From Opitutaceae bacterium (lineage in GTDB: Bacteria; Verrucomicrobiota; Verrucomicrobiia; Opitutales; Opitutaceae), in assembly GCA_028284385.1 (NCBI GenBank), contig JANQRT010000058.1, positions 186,001-250,000 on the forward strand: a DNA stretch of 64,000 nucleotides, written 5' to 3'. This document shows, in pieces, positions 1 to 8,512 of the stretch. Under the pieces are notes generated by a model. It was given only the letters and a program-made list of their open reading frames with translations. It ran no database searches and was not told the DNA's origin. Made by a program: the position numbers and the translations under genes. How positions within the stretch are numbered: position 1 is the stretch's first letter; each line of letters begins with the position of its first letter.

Positions 1-60
1 TATGGAGACGCGAAGTCCACTATTTCCTCCCTGGTTAGCGAGCTAAAGGGATCAGCCTGA
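1..60 (+). CDS. Possible C-terminal tail of an upstream gene (partial)
   Basis: Frame 1 is open from the window edge to a TGA at 58-60 and encodes about 19 residues ending in SELKGSA. It lies on the same strand as the MBOAT gene that follows 80 nt later, so it could be the end of the preceding gene in that cluster. The fragment is too short to assign to a family, and an open stretch of this length can occur by chance. Confidence 0.3.
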   Translation, partial: YGDAKSTISSLVSELKGSA

Positions 61-140
61 TTCGAACCACGGCCTTTCGACAAGCCATATTCTTGACGCG
101 CAAATAGTGACGCACGAGTATTCGCGGTAACCGCTACTCG

Positions 141-1667
141 ATGCTCTTCATCTCGCCGGAGTTTCTCTTCGGGTTTCTTCCCGTTCTCGTTGCCCTGTAC
201 TATTTGCAGGGTTCTCTGTTTTCTTCGGACAAGCTGCGCGTAGGCCTTCTAACTGGGGCGTCTTTGTTTTTCTATGGCTGGTGGAATCCCAGCTATCTTC
301 TTATAATTCTCGCTTCGGTGGGTTTGAATCTTGGAGTGGGTTCTATTCTCGTTAGCGAAGGGGCGAAACTCGGTAAGCCTGGACGCCTCTGGCTCCTCGT
401 TCTGGCTATTGCTCTCAATCTAAGTGTTCTCGTATTCTATAAGTATTCAGGCTTTCTGCTTGGAAATGTGAATACGTTTTTCGGCACTGAATTTACCTCC
501 GAATCGTATTCCCTGCCATTGGGTATTTCTTTTTTCACTTTCCAGCAAATTGTATTCATCGTCGAATGCTACAAAGGTCGAATCGGGAGTATCGATATTG
601 TCCGGTATCCTCTCTTCGTTACGTTTTTCCCTCAATTAATTGCGGGGCCGATTGTTCATTATGGAGAAATCGTTCCTCAGCTTCGAACCTTCCCGAATCG
701 AGAAAAGCTGGAGTCGATGATTAGTATTGGAGTGCTCGTTTTCATTGCCGGGCTCTTTAAGAAAATCGTACTGGCAGATAATCTAGCATCTTATGCGGAT
801 CCAGTTTTCGAATACGCTGATGAAGGAATTGTGTTTGGGACCTGGGCCGCTCTGATTGGAATGTTTTCCTATAGTTTGCAGCTCTACTTCGATTTCAGTG
901 GCTACTCGGACATGGCTGTCGGCCTAGGACTGATTTTCGGGATAAGATTGCCGTTCAACTTCAACTCGCCGTATAAGGCGACGAGTTTTATCGATTTTTG
1001 GAAACGCTGGCACATCACCTTGTCGCGCTTCTTGCGAGATTTTCTTTATATTCCCCTTGGCGGCAATCGAAAGGGAAGTATCCGTCGATACACCAATCTA
1101 ATGATCACCATGCTCATCGGCGGGCTTTGGCATGGAGCAGGCTGGAATTTCGTTATTTGGGGAGGAGCTCATGGGCTCCTTTTATCGCTCAACCATGTTT
1201 GGAGAAAAGTTCGACTGCTTGATCGACTTCGAATCTTCTCCTGGCCAACTACTTTTCTTACTGTCTCAATACTTTGGATATTATTTAGAGCGGAGACGTT
1301 TAGTGGAGCGCTCTTTTTCTACGAAGCTCTTTTCTTTAGCGAGGCCCCATTTAACGAAGGAATCTATGACTTACTGAAGACCTTTTCGAATCGAACTCAG
1401 ATTTGGACTCTTCATGACCTCGGTTTTCTAGGTTTTCTCGATCAGCAGGAATACATTGGTCTTAAAGCGACGCTATTCGTTATCCTGTCGCTTCTGATTT
1501 GTCTACTCGCTCCCTCAGTCAAGTTGTTTGCCGAAAAGCTAGAAGCCGGTTCTGATGAAAGTCGAAGCTGGTTCAAGTACTATGCTCTCGCTGGTTTCAT
1601 GTCCACAATCATTTGCTTGAGTTCCTTTACAACTGAAGAAAGCCCATTCCTGTATTTCCAATTCTGA
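141..1667 (+). CDS. MBOAT family O-acyltransferase (AlgI/DltB-like)
   Basis: A 508-residue multi-pass membrane protein of the membrane-bound O-acyltransferase family. Such proteins move acyl (usually acetyl) groups across the inner membrane onto an exported polysaccharide. Hydrophobic segments run through most of the length. The family core is visible as FDFSGYSDMA, FWKRWHITLSRFLRDF and LWHGAGWNF, with the family's candidate catalytic histidines at about residues 331 and 344 (the latter in WGGAHG). The length matches AlgI (about 500-520). The ATG of the next gene is 1 nt after this stop, so the two are co-transcribed and probably form one acylation system. The polysaccharide acceptor cannot be read from the window. 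Confidence 0.92.
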   Translation: MLFISPEFLFGFLPVLVALYYLQGSLFSSDKLRVGLLTGASLFFYGWWNPSYLLIILASVGLNLGVGSILVSEGAKLGKPGRLWLLVLAIALNLSVLVFYKYSGFLLGNVNTFFGTEFTSESYSLPLGISFFTFQQIVFIVECYKGRIGSIDIVRYPLFVTFFPQLIAGPIVHYGEIVPQLRTFPNREKLESMISIGVLVFIAGLFKKIVLADNLASYADPVFEYADEGIVFGTWAALIGMFSYSLQLYFDFSGYSDMAVGLGLIFGIRLPFNFNSPYKATSFIDFWKRWHITLSRFLRDFLYIPLGGNRKGSIRRYTNLMITMLIGGLWHGAGWNFVIWGGAHGLLLSLNHVWRKVRLLDRLRIFSWPTTFLTVSILWILFRAETFSGALFFYEALFFSEAPFNEGIYDLLKTFSNRTQIWTLHDLGFLGFLDQQEYIGLKATLFVILSLLICLLAPSVKLFAEKLEAGSDESRSWFKYYALAGFMSTIICLSSFTTEESPFLYFQF

Positions 1668-1668
1668 T

Positions 1669-2718
1669 ATGCCTATCCTTGCAAAAAGATTTCTCGTTCT
1701 CATTTCGGTGTTTGCATTGTCAATGGCCATTTACTTTTTGCTGTATTTGATTCAGTATGACGCAAAGGTCTGGTCTGAGATTTGGGTTCCGAAGGTGGCC
1801 GAAGTGAAAGGTTCCATCGTTGGAGAAAACGAAGATGAGAATAGAATAATTCTATTGGCAGGATCGAATGGGCTTTTTGGATACGATTCGGAGGAGCTTT
1901 CCCGAATGACCGGCAAACGCGCTTTGAATCTGTCTACTCATGCTGGTCTTCCTCTAGAATACCATATTTGGCTTTTAGATCGTTTCGGACGTAGTGGCGA
2001 TCTAGTGGTAATTCCCTTGGAGATCTCCTACTATTATGAGGAATTCCGTTTCGATGATTGGAGCACTCATAACCTACTTGTTTGGGGGAAGGATTTCTTG
2101 GATACATTATCTTGGTCGAAGAAATTCGATTTCATCGTTTCCACAAATCCCGAGCGGGTCGGATTGGGTCTTTTCACCACTCTCTTTCAAAAAAGAGTTC
2201 CGCCAAGTTATCATTTTAGGGACGATCAGGTCGGCGATATTATCAACGAGACTAAAGCAGTCTGGAAATCAGGCCAATATGGGGCGAAATACACGCATCT
2301 CTCCGTGAATCCCTACGGCGATATGCAGTCGAATAGCGGAAGGACTTTTTTCGAACCGATTGATTACGAATTCGAAGCGCGTGTATCCAATCTTTTCTTA
2401 AAGAATCTAGAAAACCTAAAACAACTGGCGAGCTCCCGAGAAATGTCTCTCCTTTTCACTTGGCCGGTCCTCGTTAAAAGCTCTGCTGACCGGGATGAAG
2501 AACCTGGCTATGTGGATATGCTTCGAGAGATTCAAAGCGCTTTAGAGCGACATGGGCTTTCGATTGCCGGCGATCCGGGAGCGGTGATATTGGACGAGAC
2601 CTTGCTTCATGATACGATTTATCATTTGAATGAAGAAGGAAGAGAAGTTCGAACCAGGCAGCTGGCTTCTCTCATAAGTCGAGAGCTGAGCGATACTGAA
2701 GCGATTATAAGCCCTTGA
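1669..2718 (+). CDS. SGNH-like periplasmic partner of the MBOAT acyltransferase
   Basis: A 349-residue protein with one N-terminal membrane segment (about residues 7-27) and a presumed periplasmic body. A motif at residues 63-67 (LAGSN) resembles the first block of SGNH/GDSL hydrolases, with Ser66 as the candidate nucleophile. Near the C-terminus, DTIYHLNEEG fits the Asp-x-x-His block. Similar proteins (AlgJ/AlgX/DltD-like) accept the acyl group from an MBOAT protein and pass it to the glycan. The gene follows the MBOAT gene with a 1-nt gap. Overall similarity to named families is weak, so the assignment rests mainly on context plus the two motif-like blocks. Confidence 0.65.
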   Translation: MPILAKRFLVLISVFALSMAIYFLLYLIQYDAKVWSEIWVPKVAEVKGSIVGENEDENRIILLAGSNGLFGYDSEELSRMTGKRALNLSTHAGLPLEYHIWLLDRFGRSGDLVVIPLEISYYYEEFRFDDWSTHNLLVWGKDFLDTLSWSKKFDFIVSTNPERVGLGLFTTLFQKRVPPSYHFRDDQVGDIINETKAVWKSGQYGAKYTHLSVNPYGDMQSNSGRTFFEPIDYEFEARVSNLFLKNLENLKQLASSREMSLLFTWPVLVKSSADRDEEPGYVDMLREIQSALERHGLSIAGDPGAVILDETLLHDTIYHLNEEGREVRTRQLASLISRELSDTEAIISP

Positions 2719-2799
2719 TAGCCAGGGCTCTCCCTAGGAGCTTGAAACCTCAAAGCAAACCAGCCCTCTATTAGCTTCTCGAATTATTCCTATCAGTTC

Positions 2800-2828
2800 T
2801 TGACATGATCCTACAATTGTAGTCTATT
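2800..2828 (+). promoter_or_regulatory. Promoter with embedded BlaI-type operator
   Basis: TTGACA at 2800-2805 is followed, after 17 nt, by TCTATT at 2823-2828, a good -35 and a passable -10. The 12-bp perfect palindrome CTACAATTGTAG (2811-2822) fills the spacer between them. It contains the TACA-N2-TGTA core known for BlaI/MecI repressors. A repressor bound here would block RNA polymerase, so the downstream BlaI-type gene probably regulates its own operon. Confidence 0.65.
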
Positions 2829-2852
2829 GCGAGCTGCCCCTGTATTACTACG

Positions 2853-3224
2853 ATGAACAAAGGACCGAAAATATCCGACGCTGAGTGGGAAGTGATGAAG
2901 GTATTGTGGGATCACGAGCCGATGACTGCTGTCGAAGTGCTAGGTCTCCTGCCTCACGATCAATGGAAGCAGAAAACCGTTAATACGTTTCTAGCCCGTC
3001 TAGAATCTAAAGGTATCATTGTTTCTAAGAGGGAGGGAAGAGCCAATGTCTATCGTACCCTCCTGAGCGAAAACCAATGTAGACGAGAGGAAGGGCAGCA
3101 TTTTCTTAAGAAAGTATTTCGTGGAGAAGTTGCTCCTATGATGCTTCATTTTCTTGAGAGCGAAGACTTGTCAGACAAGGAGATTAACGAGTTGAGGAAG
3201 ATGCTGGAAGACAAAGGAAAATAG
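2853..3224 (+). CDS. BlaI/MecI family transcriptional repressor
   Basis: A 123-residue protein. It has the typical N-terminal winged helix (ISDAEWEVMKVLW, then KQKTVNTFLARLESKG as recognition helix and REGRANVYR as wing) and a C-terminal dimerisation and cleavage region. The length equals that of BlaI and MecI (about 120-126). The stop is 1 nt before the start codon of the M56 protease gene, the standard blaI-blaR1 pairing. In this family the membrane protease senses a ligand and triggers inactivation of the repressor. A palindromic operator sits in its own promoter. No beta-lactamase gene is nearby, so the controlled function is unlikely to be classical penicillin resistance. Confidence 0.93.
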   Translation: MNKGPKISDAEWEVMKVLWDHEPMTAVEVLGLLPHDQWKQKTVNTFLARLESKGIIVSKREGRANVYRTLLSENQCRREEGQHFLKKVFRGEVAPMMLHFLESEDLSDKEINELRKMLEDKGK

Positions 3225-3225
3225 C

Positions 3226-4689
3226 ATGGCGGATCTCTTTTGGGCATACTGGGACGCGACGATTAGGTTCGCTTTGCTTGCTCTGCTGCTTCTTCTTGCT
3301 ACCCCGATTTTAAGACGCTGGCTTACTCCCCGAGTGCTCTGCTGGGCCTGGGCTATTTTGCTGCTCCGTCTCGCTTTCCCCTTCGCTATGCCTTTTAGCG
3401 GAAGCGTCTTCAACCTGCACGATGGTCTCCAACCCTCAGCATGGACGGAGATCATAAGGAAAGGGGTTGTCGATTCCGGTTTTGGCGAAACCATTCTGCC
3501 TCGTTTTCGCGACCAAGACGATCTGGTTCTCGCTACTCGCATCGACGTGTCCTGGGAAACAGTACTCTGGTCCATCTGGATAGTAGGCGTCGCCGGAATG
3601 TCGATACACCTCTTGGTAAATGCCCTGCGCTTGCGCCGTTTCCTTCGAAAGTCAGTCAAGCACACGAAAGGCGAACTCTACGATCTATTCAAAGAAACGC
3701 GTCAAAGATATGGCATCCACGCCAATGTGCCGCTTCTCGTTTCCAACGATGTTAAGACTCCGGGCATTGGCGGCATTCTTAATCCTCGGATCATCATTCC
3801 GCGCGTTTGCGTCGAGAAGCTGTCTCGCGAGGAAATGAAATGCGTTTTTCTTCACGAACTGACCCATTACCGTAGGGGCGACCTGTTCCTGCATCACTTT
3901 CTTTTGCTGGTGTGTTACTTGCATTGGTACAACCCGCTTGTGTGGCTCGTACTACGACAGTTTAAGATCACCATGGAGCAAGCTTGCGATCAGGAAGTCG
4001 TTGATAGTGTTTGCGTGGATACAGTTAAAGAGTATGGACTCACTCTGCTTCAGGTGCTCCGGCAGAGTCGTGTCAATGGGCCTTGTCCTGCGGGAGCTCT
4101 CTGTCTTTTAGGAAATCGCAAGAATGGAGCTCTTAGAGAACGCATCAAACTTATCTCTCAAAACCGTCAGCGAAATCCCGTTCTTGCCAGTGTCGGTCTG
4201 ATGGCCTTTGCCGCATGTTTCCTGTACTCCATGACAGGAGAGGAGGCCGAACCTACCAATGAATCATTAAGATATTTCAAGCTGACCGGTTTTTCCACTC
4301 CCTTTGAAGCTGGAGAGAACGAGAACTTGATTGACTGGGTAGATGAAGTTGAGCTTTCGAAATACAAGGGAAAGAGAATCCGCATCAAGGCCCACATCGA
4401 AACGAGCAGTAGCAACGTGAATGTCGAATTTAGAGCCTATGCCAAGGGTGGAGATAAACGGATTTTGGATTTCGAAAGTTCCTTAGGTCGACCAAAACTG
4501 ATGCATGCCCAATGGAGCGAAGCGGAAGTGGAAATGTGGATACCCAAATCCGCTGAGGAGTTTAACTATGGCTTGACGGTTGATGGACCGGGTAGAGCTT
4601 GGATAAAAGGAATCGAGATAGAAATTTTGAATGAGGAAAGTGAAAAGGTGGATGAGTTCGGGAGCGCTCTTCTCGCCGCTGGGCTCTAG
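3226..4689 (+). CDS. BlaR1-type M56 membrane metalloprotease with non-beta-lactam sensor tail
   Basis: A 487-residue membrane protein. N-terminal hydrophobic segments (about 12-30, 38-56, 112-132) and one near 314-332 surround a cytoplasmic-type M56 peptidase domain. The zinc motif is HELTH at 210-214, followed by YRRGD. True BlaR1/MecR1 proteins carry a penicillin-binding sensor of about 250 residues with an SxxK motif. Here only about 155 residues follow the last membrane segment. They show no SxxK/SxN/KTG set and look like an all-beta domain, perhaps ligand or carbohydrate binding. The signal sensed is therefore unknown. The gene is co-transcribed with the repressor (1-nt gap). Confidence 0.9.
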   Translation: MADLFWAYWDATIRFALLALLLLLATPILRRWLTPRVLCWAWAILLLRLAFPFAMPFSGSVFNLHDGLQPSAWTEIIRKGVVDSGFGETILPRFRDQDDLVLATRIDVSWETVLWSIWIVGVAGMSIHLLVNALRLRRFLRKSVKHTKGELYDLFKETRQRYGIHANVPLLVSNDVKTPGIGGILNPRIIIPRVCVEKLSREEMKCVFLHELTHYRRGDLFLHHFLLLVCYLHWYNPLVWLVLRQFKITMEQACDQEVVDSVCVDTVKEYGLTLLQVLRQSRVNGPCPAGALCLLGNRKNGALRERIKLISQNRQRNPVLASVGLMAFAACFLYSMTGEEAEPTNESLRYFKLTGFSTPFEAGENENLIDWVDEVELSKYKGKRIRIKAHIETSSSNVNVEFRAYAKGGDKRILDFESSLGRPKLMHAQWSEAEVEMWIPKSAEEFNYGLTVDGPGRAWIKGIEIEILNEESEKVDEFGSALLAAGL

Positions 4690-5177
4690 ATTATAGTTTT
4701 TCGTGTGTGTGAGAGTGCGCGGCATGCGTATGACTAACGGAGAATGGGCTGCTAATACCGTCCTCTTGCTGTCGGAGTGTGGGAGGTTATTGTCCGACAG
4801 CCAAAATCATAGGGGTGGGAGGAGAAATCCGTGAAAACGGATCTCATTTTCAACTTAATTGTAACAAATATTAGGATACAACTATCTTGCTCGTTTTTAT
4901 TCTGATTGGGTTTCGATTATCGAATTGTTCAAGGATGGCTCGGTAATCGTCGAGAACGACGATTGGGATACTCGATCTAGTGCGGCGATGCTTATGACAC
5001 GCTCGCCTGTTTCTGCGGAGCGATTGTTCCGGAAAGGCTAGAAAGAATGGGGATCTTTCTTATCGAAGTATTCGAGCTTGAGTAGCCATTGTAATAATTG
5101 ACGGAAAGACTGAACCTCGTGTACTGAAAGCGGGAGTCTTTTCTTTACCTTGTTCCGGCCTCCCTCATCTTGGAGAA
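4690..5177. other. 488-nt gap with several hairpins, no convincing gene
   Basis: No reading frame here looks like a protein. Three perfect or near-perfect inverted repeats are present. One is GCTGTCGGA/TCCGACAGC at 4768-4801 with a 16-nt loop. One is ATCCGT-GAAA-ACGGAT at 4827-4842, extended by GAG/CTC. The third is AATCGTCG-AGAA-CGACGATT at 4945-4964. The middle one may terminate the M56 operon. The cluster could also be a small structured RNA or a decayed gene. Confidence 0.4.
4822..4850 (+). terminator. Possible terminator after the M56 protease gene
   Basis: A 9-bp stem with a 2-nt bulge (GAG then ATCCGT, pairing with ACGGAT then CTC) encloses a GAAA tetraloop and is followed by ATTTT. 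It lies 133 nt after the M56 stop codon. The T tract is short, so efficiency is uncertain. Confidence 0.4.
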
Positions 5178-6251
5178 ATGGATGGAGGAAGCGCAAGTGA
5201 AGGCTACGCTATTAAAGGGCGTGGCGTTGTAGGAAATCCGCGTAATCGATTTGAATCTCTGGGTTTCGAGTGGGATGAGGATGTGCCACCTGACGAGCGT
5301 CCGGCTCCTACAACGCAGTTTCTTGACGATGCGACTCAGACGATAATCGCGTATAATTCGAGCCCTGACATTCCGTACCGAGCTAGCGTGAATCCCTACC
5401 GAGGTTGCGAGCACGGCTGTTCCTATTGTTATGCGCGCCCATTTCATGAATACCTAGGTTTTTCGGCAGGCATCGATTTCGAATCGAAGATCATGGTCAA
5501 GCGAGAGGCTCCTAAGCTGCTTCGCTCTGAACTTTCGTCCTCGAAATGGGAGCCTCAGCTATTAGCTATGAGCGGCGTGACTGATTGCTACCAACCAATC
5601 GAACGCAAACTCAAACTTACCCGCCAATGTCTCGAAGCGCTTTACGAGTTTCGCAACCCCGTTGGAATGGTTACCAAGAATCGACTGGTTACTCGGGATA
5701 AGGACATTCTGTCGGAAATGGCCAAATCGCGTTTGTGCCAAGTCTTCTTGTCGATCAATTCGCTAGATTCGGAGCTTGCTCGTGAAATGGAACCGCGAAC
5801 GAGCTCGCCTCGGGCAAGATTGGAAGCTCTTGCGGAACTAGCTGATGCGGGTATCCCCACTGGCGTCCTCATCGCTCCTGTAGTTCCAGGTTTGAACGAC
5901 CACGAGATTCCTGGGATCCTAAAGGCTGCTTACGAAGCGGGAGCCGTTTGTGCTGGGCACATTCTGCTGCGACTCCCTTTTGGGGTGAAAGATCTGTTCT
6001 TGGATTGGGCTCGACGATCCTATCCGACCAAGGCGGAGAAGATCGAATCGCGAATAAGAAATACCAGGGATGGCAAGCTGGACGATGCTCGATTTGGAGC
6101 CAGGATGACGGGAAATGGGATCTTCGCCGAGCAGATTGAGACTCTTTTCCGAGTGAATGCCCGAAAATACAAGCTGGACAAAGCTCCTCCGCCGGTCGAT
6201 GTATCCAAATTTAGAAGACCTGGCGGGATTCAACTTGGTTTCGATTTCTGA
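5178..6251 (+). CDS. PA0069-family radical SAM protein
   Basis: A 357-residue protein related to spore photoproduct lyase-like radical SAM enzymes. The [4Fe-4S] cluster ligands are Cys77, Cys81 and Cys84 (CEHGCSYC, the CX3CX2C pattern), preceded by the family signature VNPYRG. The N-terminus (IKGRGVVGNPRNRFE) is characteristic of the PA0069 family. No substrate is established for this family, so a DNA-repair or modification role is only an analogy with SplB. It stands alone between two gaps or convergent genes. The next gene is on the opposite strand, 6 nt beyond the stop. Confidence 0.9.
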   Translation: MDGGSASEGYAIKGRGVVGNPRNRFESLGFEWDEDVPPDERPAPTTQFLDDATQTIIAYNSSPDIPYRASVNPYRGCEHGCSYCYARPFHEYLGFSAGIDFESKIMVKREAPKLLRSELSSSKWEPQLLAMSGVTDCYQPIERKLKLTRQCLEALYEFRNPVGMVTKNRLVTRDKDILSEMAKSRLCQVFLSINSLDSELAREMEPRTSSPRARLEALAELADAGIPTGVLIAPVVPGLNDHEIPGILKAAYEAGAVCAGHILLRLPFGVKDLFLDWARRSYPTKAEKIESRIRNTRDGKLDDARFGARMTGNGIFAEQIETLFRVNARKYKLDKAPPPVDVSKFRRPGGIQLGFDF

Positions 6252-6257
6252 AAGACG

Positions 6258-6776
6258 CTAGCTTTCTACGCGGCTTAGCGTATAGGGCGGCGATTTCTGG
6301 GCTTCTCCGCCTGCTAGCATGTTCCAAAGATAAGTAATGGTGCCATCATCATTGAAAATCAAAGACATCGAATGCATATGCATTTCGGTTGTCGCGTCGA
6401 TACCGCACAATTCGTCGAATTCGAAGGCAAGCTTGCTGTCGGTAGCGTTTGCCAATGTCATCCCTGGCTGGTTGTGCAGCATGCAATAGTGAGTGAGGGC
6501 CAGCTTGTCATTCTTGTCGTGATAAATGGTGATCATTTCCCGAGGAGTGCCTGCAAAGGTTCTTTCCTCAAGGGCGCTGCCGCCGGCGACAATTCGGTAC
6601 TCGACCGCTATCTCAGTCGGACCTTGTCCCATATCCATGGTGCCTTTCCATGTACCGGCTAGCGTCTTCATACGCTCGAAGGCCGGGGTTCCTTTATAAG
6701 GCTGATGCCCCTCGGGGCCTGCGATGGAGCTAGTGGCAATTGCTAGGGCGAATAAAGAAGAAATAAGCGTTTTCAT
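6258..6776 (-). CDS. Secreted DUF1579-like protein
   Basis: A 172-residue protein with a clear signal peptide (MKTLISSLFALAIATSSIAG), so it is exported. The mature part has the DUF1579 pattern: LAGTWKGTMDMG near the start, then alternating beta strands (YRIVAGGSALEERTF, MITIYHDKNDKLALTHYC). This suggests a lipocalin-like barrel, but no biochemical role is established. A His/Met-rich patch (MHMHSMS) could bind metal. This is speculation. It sits 54 nt downstream of gpmI on the same strand and may be read through from it or use its own promoter. Confidence 0.7.
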   Translation of the reverse strand: MKTLISSLFALAIATSSIAGPEGHQPYKGTPAFERMKTLAGTWKGTMDMGQGPTEIAVEYRIVAGGSALEERTFAGTPREMITIYHDKNDKLALTHYCMLHNQPGMTLANATDSKLAFEFDELCGIDATTEMHMHSMSLIFNDDGTITYLWNMLAGGEAQKSPPYTLSRVES

Positions 6777-6830
6777 GCCTGTCTAATATTTAAACAAACG
6801 GTTAAATGACAAGCTTAATTCTACTCGATC

Positions 6831-8411
6831 TCAATTTTCGATGAGACACTTTCCCGTCATTTCTGGTGGCTGCTCAAGCTCCAGTAGTCTCAATACGGTT
6901 GGAGCGATGTCGGCGAGTCGCCGATCCTGTTGGAGTAGGGAGAGGTCTTGGCAATCCTTACCGTAAACTACAAGCTCCACTGGATTTAGCGTATGAGCTG
7001 TATGGGGTCCATCAATTGTTGGATCCCACATCTGGTCGCTGTTTCCGTGATCAGCCGTCACTAAAGCTACGCCTTGGACATCATCGATAGCTGTAAGCAA
7101 TTCGCCAATACAGCGGTCTACTTTTTCGCATGCCTTCTTGACTGCTTCAAGATTTCCCGTGTGGCCAACCATGTCAGGATTGGCAAAGTTTACTAATATG
7201 AAGTCGTAATCTTTGGACAAGATGGCTGCCTTCGTTCGCTCCTTCACTTCTTCCGCAGACATTTCGGGCGCCAGATCGTAGGTGGTTACTTTCGGGCTTT
7301 CGGCCATTCCTCGATCTTCTCCTTCGAATGGCTCTTCTCGATAGTCGTTAAAGAAGAAGGTTACATGCGGATACTTTTCGGTCTCCGCGCACCTGAACTG
7401 CTTGAGACCTTTTTCCGCTAGATAGCCTCCTAGGACATTGGGCATTTTGGGCGGCTTGCGAAAGATAACGTTTTCACAGAGTCCCGCCTTCCATTCAGTC
7501 ATTGCCACATAGAAAATGTCTTTCTTTTCGCCTCGATCAAACTCGTTGAAGTCGTCTTCAATGAAGGCTCTGGTAATTTCCCTCGGTCGGTCGCCTCGAT
7601 AATTGTAGAAGACGACCGCGTCTCCATCTTGAATCGTGGCTAATGGATTGCCATTGGCATCCACTATCCAAGAAGGGAGTACGAATTCGTCTCCCTGCCG
7701 TGAACTATCGATCGGATTCTCGTAGTAATGATTAACGGCTTCGATGGCTTCCTTGGCTTTGAAATCAGCCTCCTTGCCAGTCAACATGTAATAAGCTTTG
7801 GATACGCGGTCCCAGCGATTATCGCGATCCATGCACCAGAAGCGACCGCAGACTGAGGCGATCTTGCCGATGCCCATTTCTTGGCAACTTTGCTCTATTT
7901 GTTCGATGTAGCCTCTGCCGCTTTTGGGCGGCGTGTCTCGTCCGTCGGTAAAGGCGTGGATGTAGACCTCTTCGATATCCGCTGCCTTAGCCTCTTTCAG
8001 GAGTTTATAAAGATGATCGAGCAAGCCATGTACTCCCGCATCGGATACAATTCCCATATAATGCAGCTTGCCGCCTACTTTGGTTTTTGCGAAGGCTTGC
8101 TGCAAGGTTTCATTTTCTCGAATGGTTCCCGTTTCAAATGCTTTGGTGATACGGACGACTTCCTGGTCGACGATTCGTCCGGCGCCTATGTTCTGATGGC
8201 CGACCTCGCTATTTCCCATGACGCCCGCTGGAACTCCGACGTCGAGTCCGCAAGCTGCCAACTCCGTTCTTGGCCAATTGGTCGAGAGATTGTCCGATAC
8301 TGGGGTGTCTGCTAGCTTGATCGCATTGAATGCGTCATGCTCATTATTGTGGTTTGCCCCCCAGCCATCGCGGATGACCAGGAGTACAGGGCGCTTGCCT
8401 TCTGTCGTCAT
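6831..8411 (-). CDS. gpmI: 2,3-bisphosphoglycerate-independent phosphoglycerate mutase
   Basis: A 526-residue cytoplasmic glycolytic and gluconeogenic enzyme interconverting 3- and 2-phosphoglycerate. It is the alkaline-phosphatase superfamily type using two Mn ions. Asp15 (VIRDGWG) and the phosphoserine Ser68 ([10 protein letters not shown]) are visible. So are the phosphate-transferase insert motifs ([28 protein letters not shown]) and the C-terminal metal sites ([22 protein letters not shown]). The length is in the normal 510-530 range. The start matches the family N-terminus. It is transcribed leftward, about 100 nt after the GH106 gene. Confidence 0.97.
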   Translation of the reverse strand: MTTEGKRPVLLVIRDGWGANHNNEHDAFNAIKLADTPVSDNLSTNWPRTELAACGLDVGVPAGVMGNSEVGHQNIGAGRIVDQEVVRITKAFETGTIRENETLQQAFAKTKVGGKLHYMGIVSDAGVHGLLDHLYKLLKEAKAADIEEVYIHAFTDGRDTPPKSGRGYIEQIEQSCQEMGIGKIASVCGRFWCMDRDNRWDRVSKAYYMLTGKEADFKAKEAIEAVNHYYENPIDSSRQGDEFVLPSWIVDANGNPLATIQDGDAVVFYNYRGDRPREITRAFIEDDFNEFDRGEKKDIFYVAMTEWKAGLCENVIFRKPPKMPNVLGGYLAEKGLKQFRCAETEKYPHVTFFFNDYREEPFEGEDRGMAESPKVTTYDLAPEMSAEEVKERTKAAILSKDYDFILVNFANPDMVGHTGNLEAVKKACEKVDRCIGELLTAIDDVQGVALVTADHGNSDQMWDPTIDGPHTAHTLNPVELVVYGKDCQDLSLLQQDRRLADIAPTVLRLLELEQPPEMTGKCLIEN

Positions 8412-8512
8412 GAGAAATGTTCTAGTTCTTATTATGGGTCTATTCTAGCGGCCGAGCTTTTCTTAGATCTCCGTTTGGAAGTCTACCTAAATCTCGTTTT
8501 CTCGATGCTCTC

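Noticed and set aside
45..80. GATTCGAACC-like string resembling a tRNA T-arm on the minus strand
   Set aside because: No matching acceptor, anticodon or D arms could be folded around it.
3171..3665. 164-residue antisense frame across the blaI/M56 junction
   Set aside because: It is arginine-rich shadow translation with no domain and conflicts with two clear genes.
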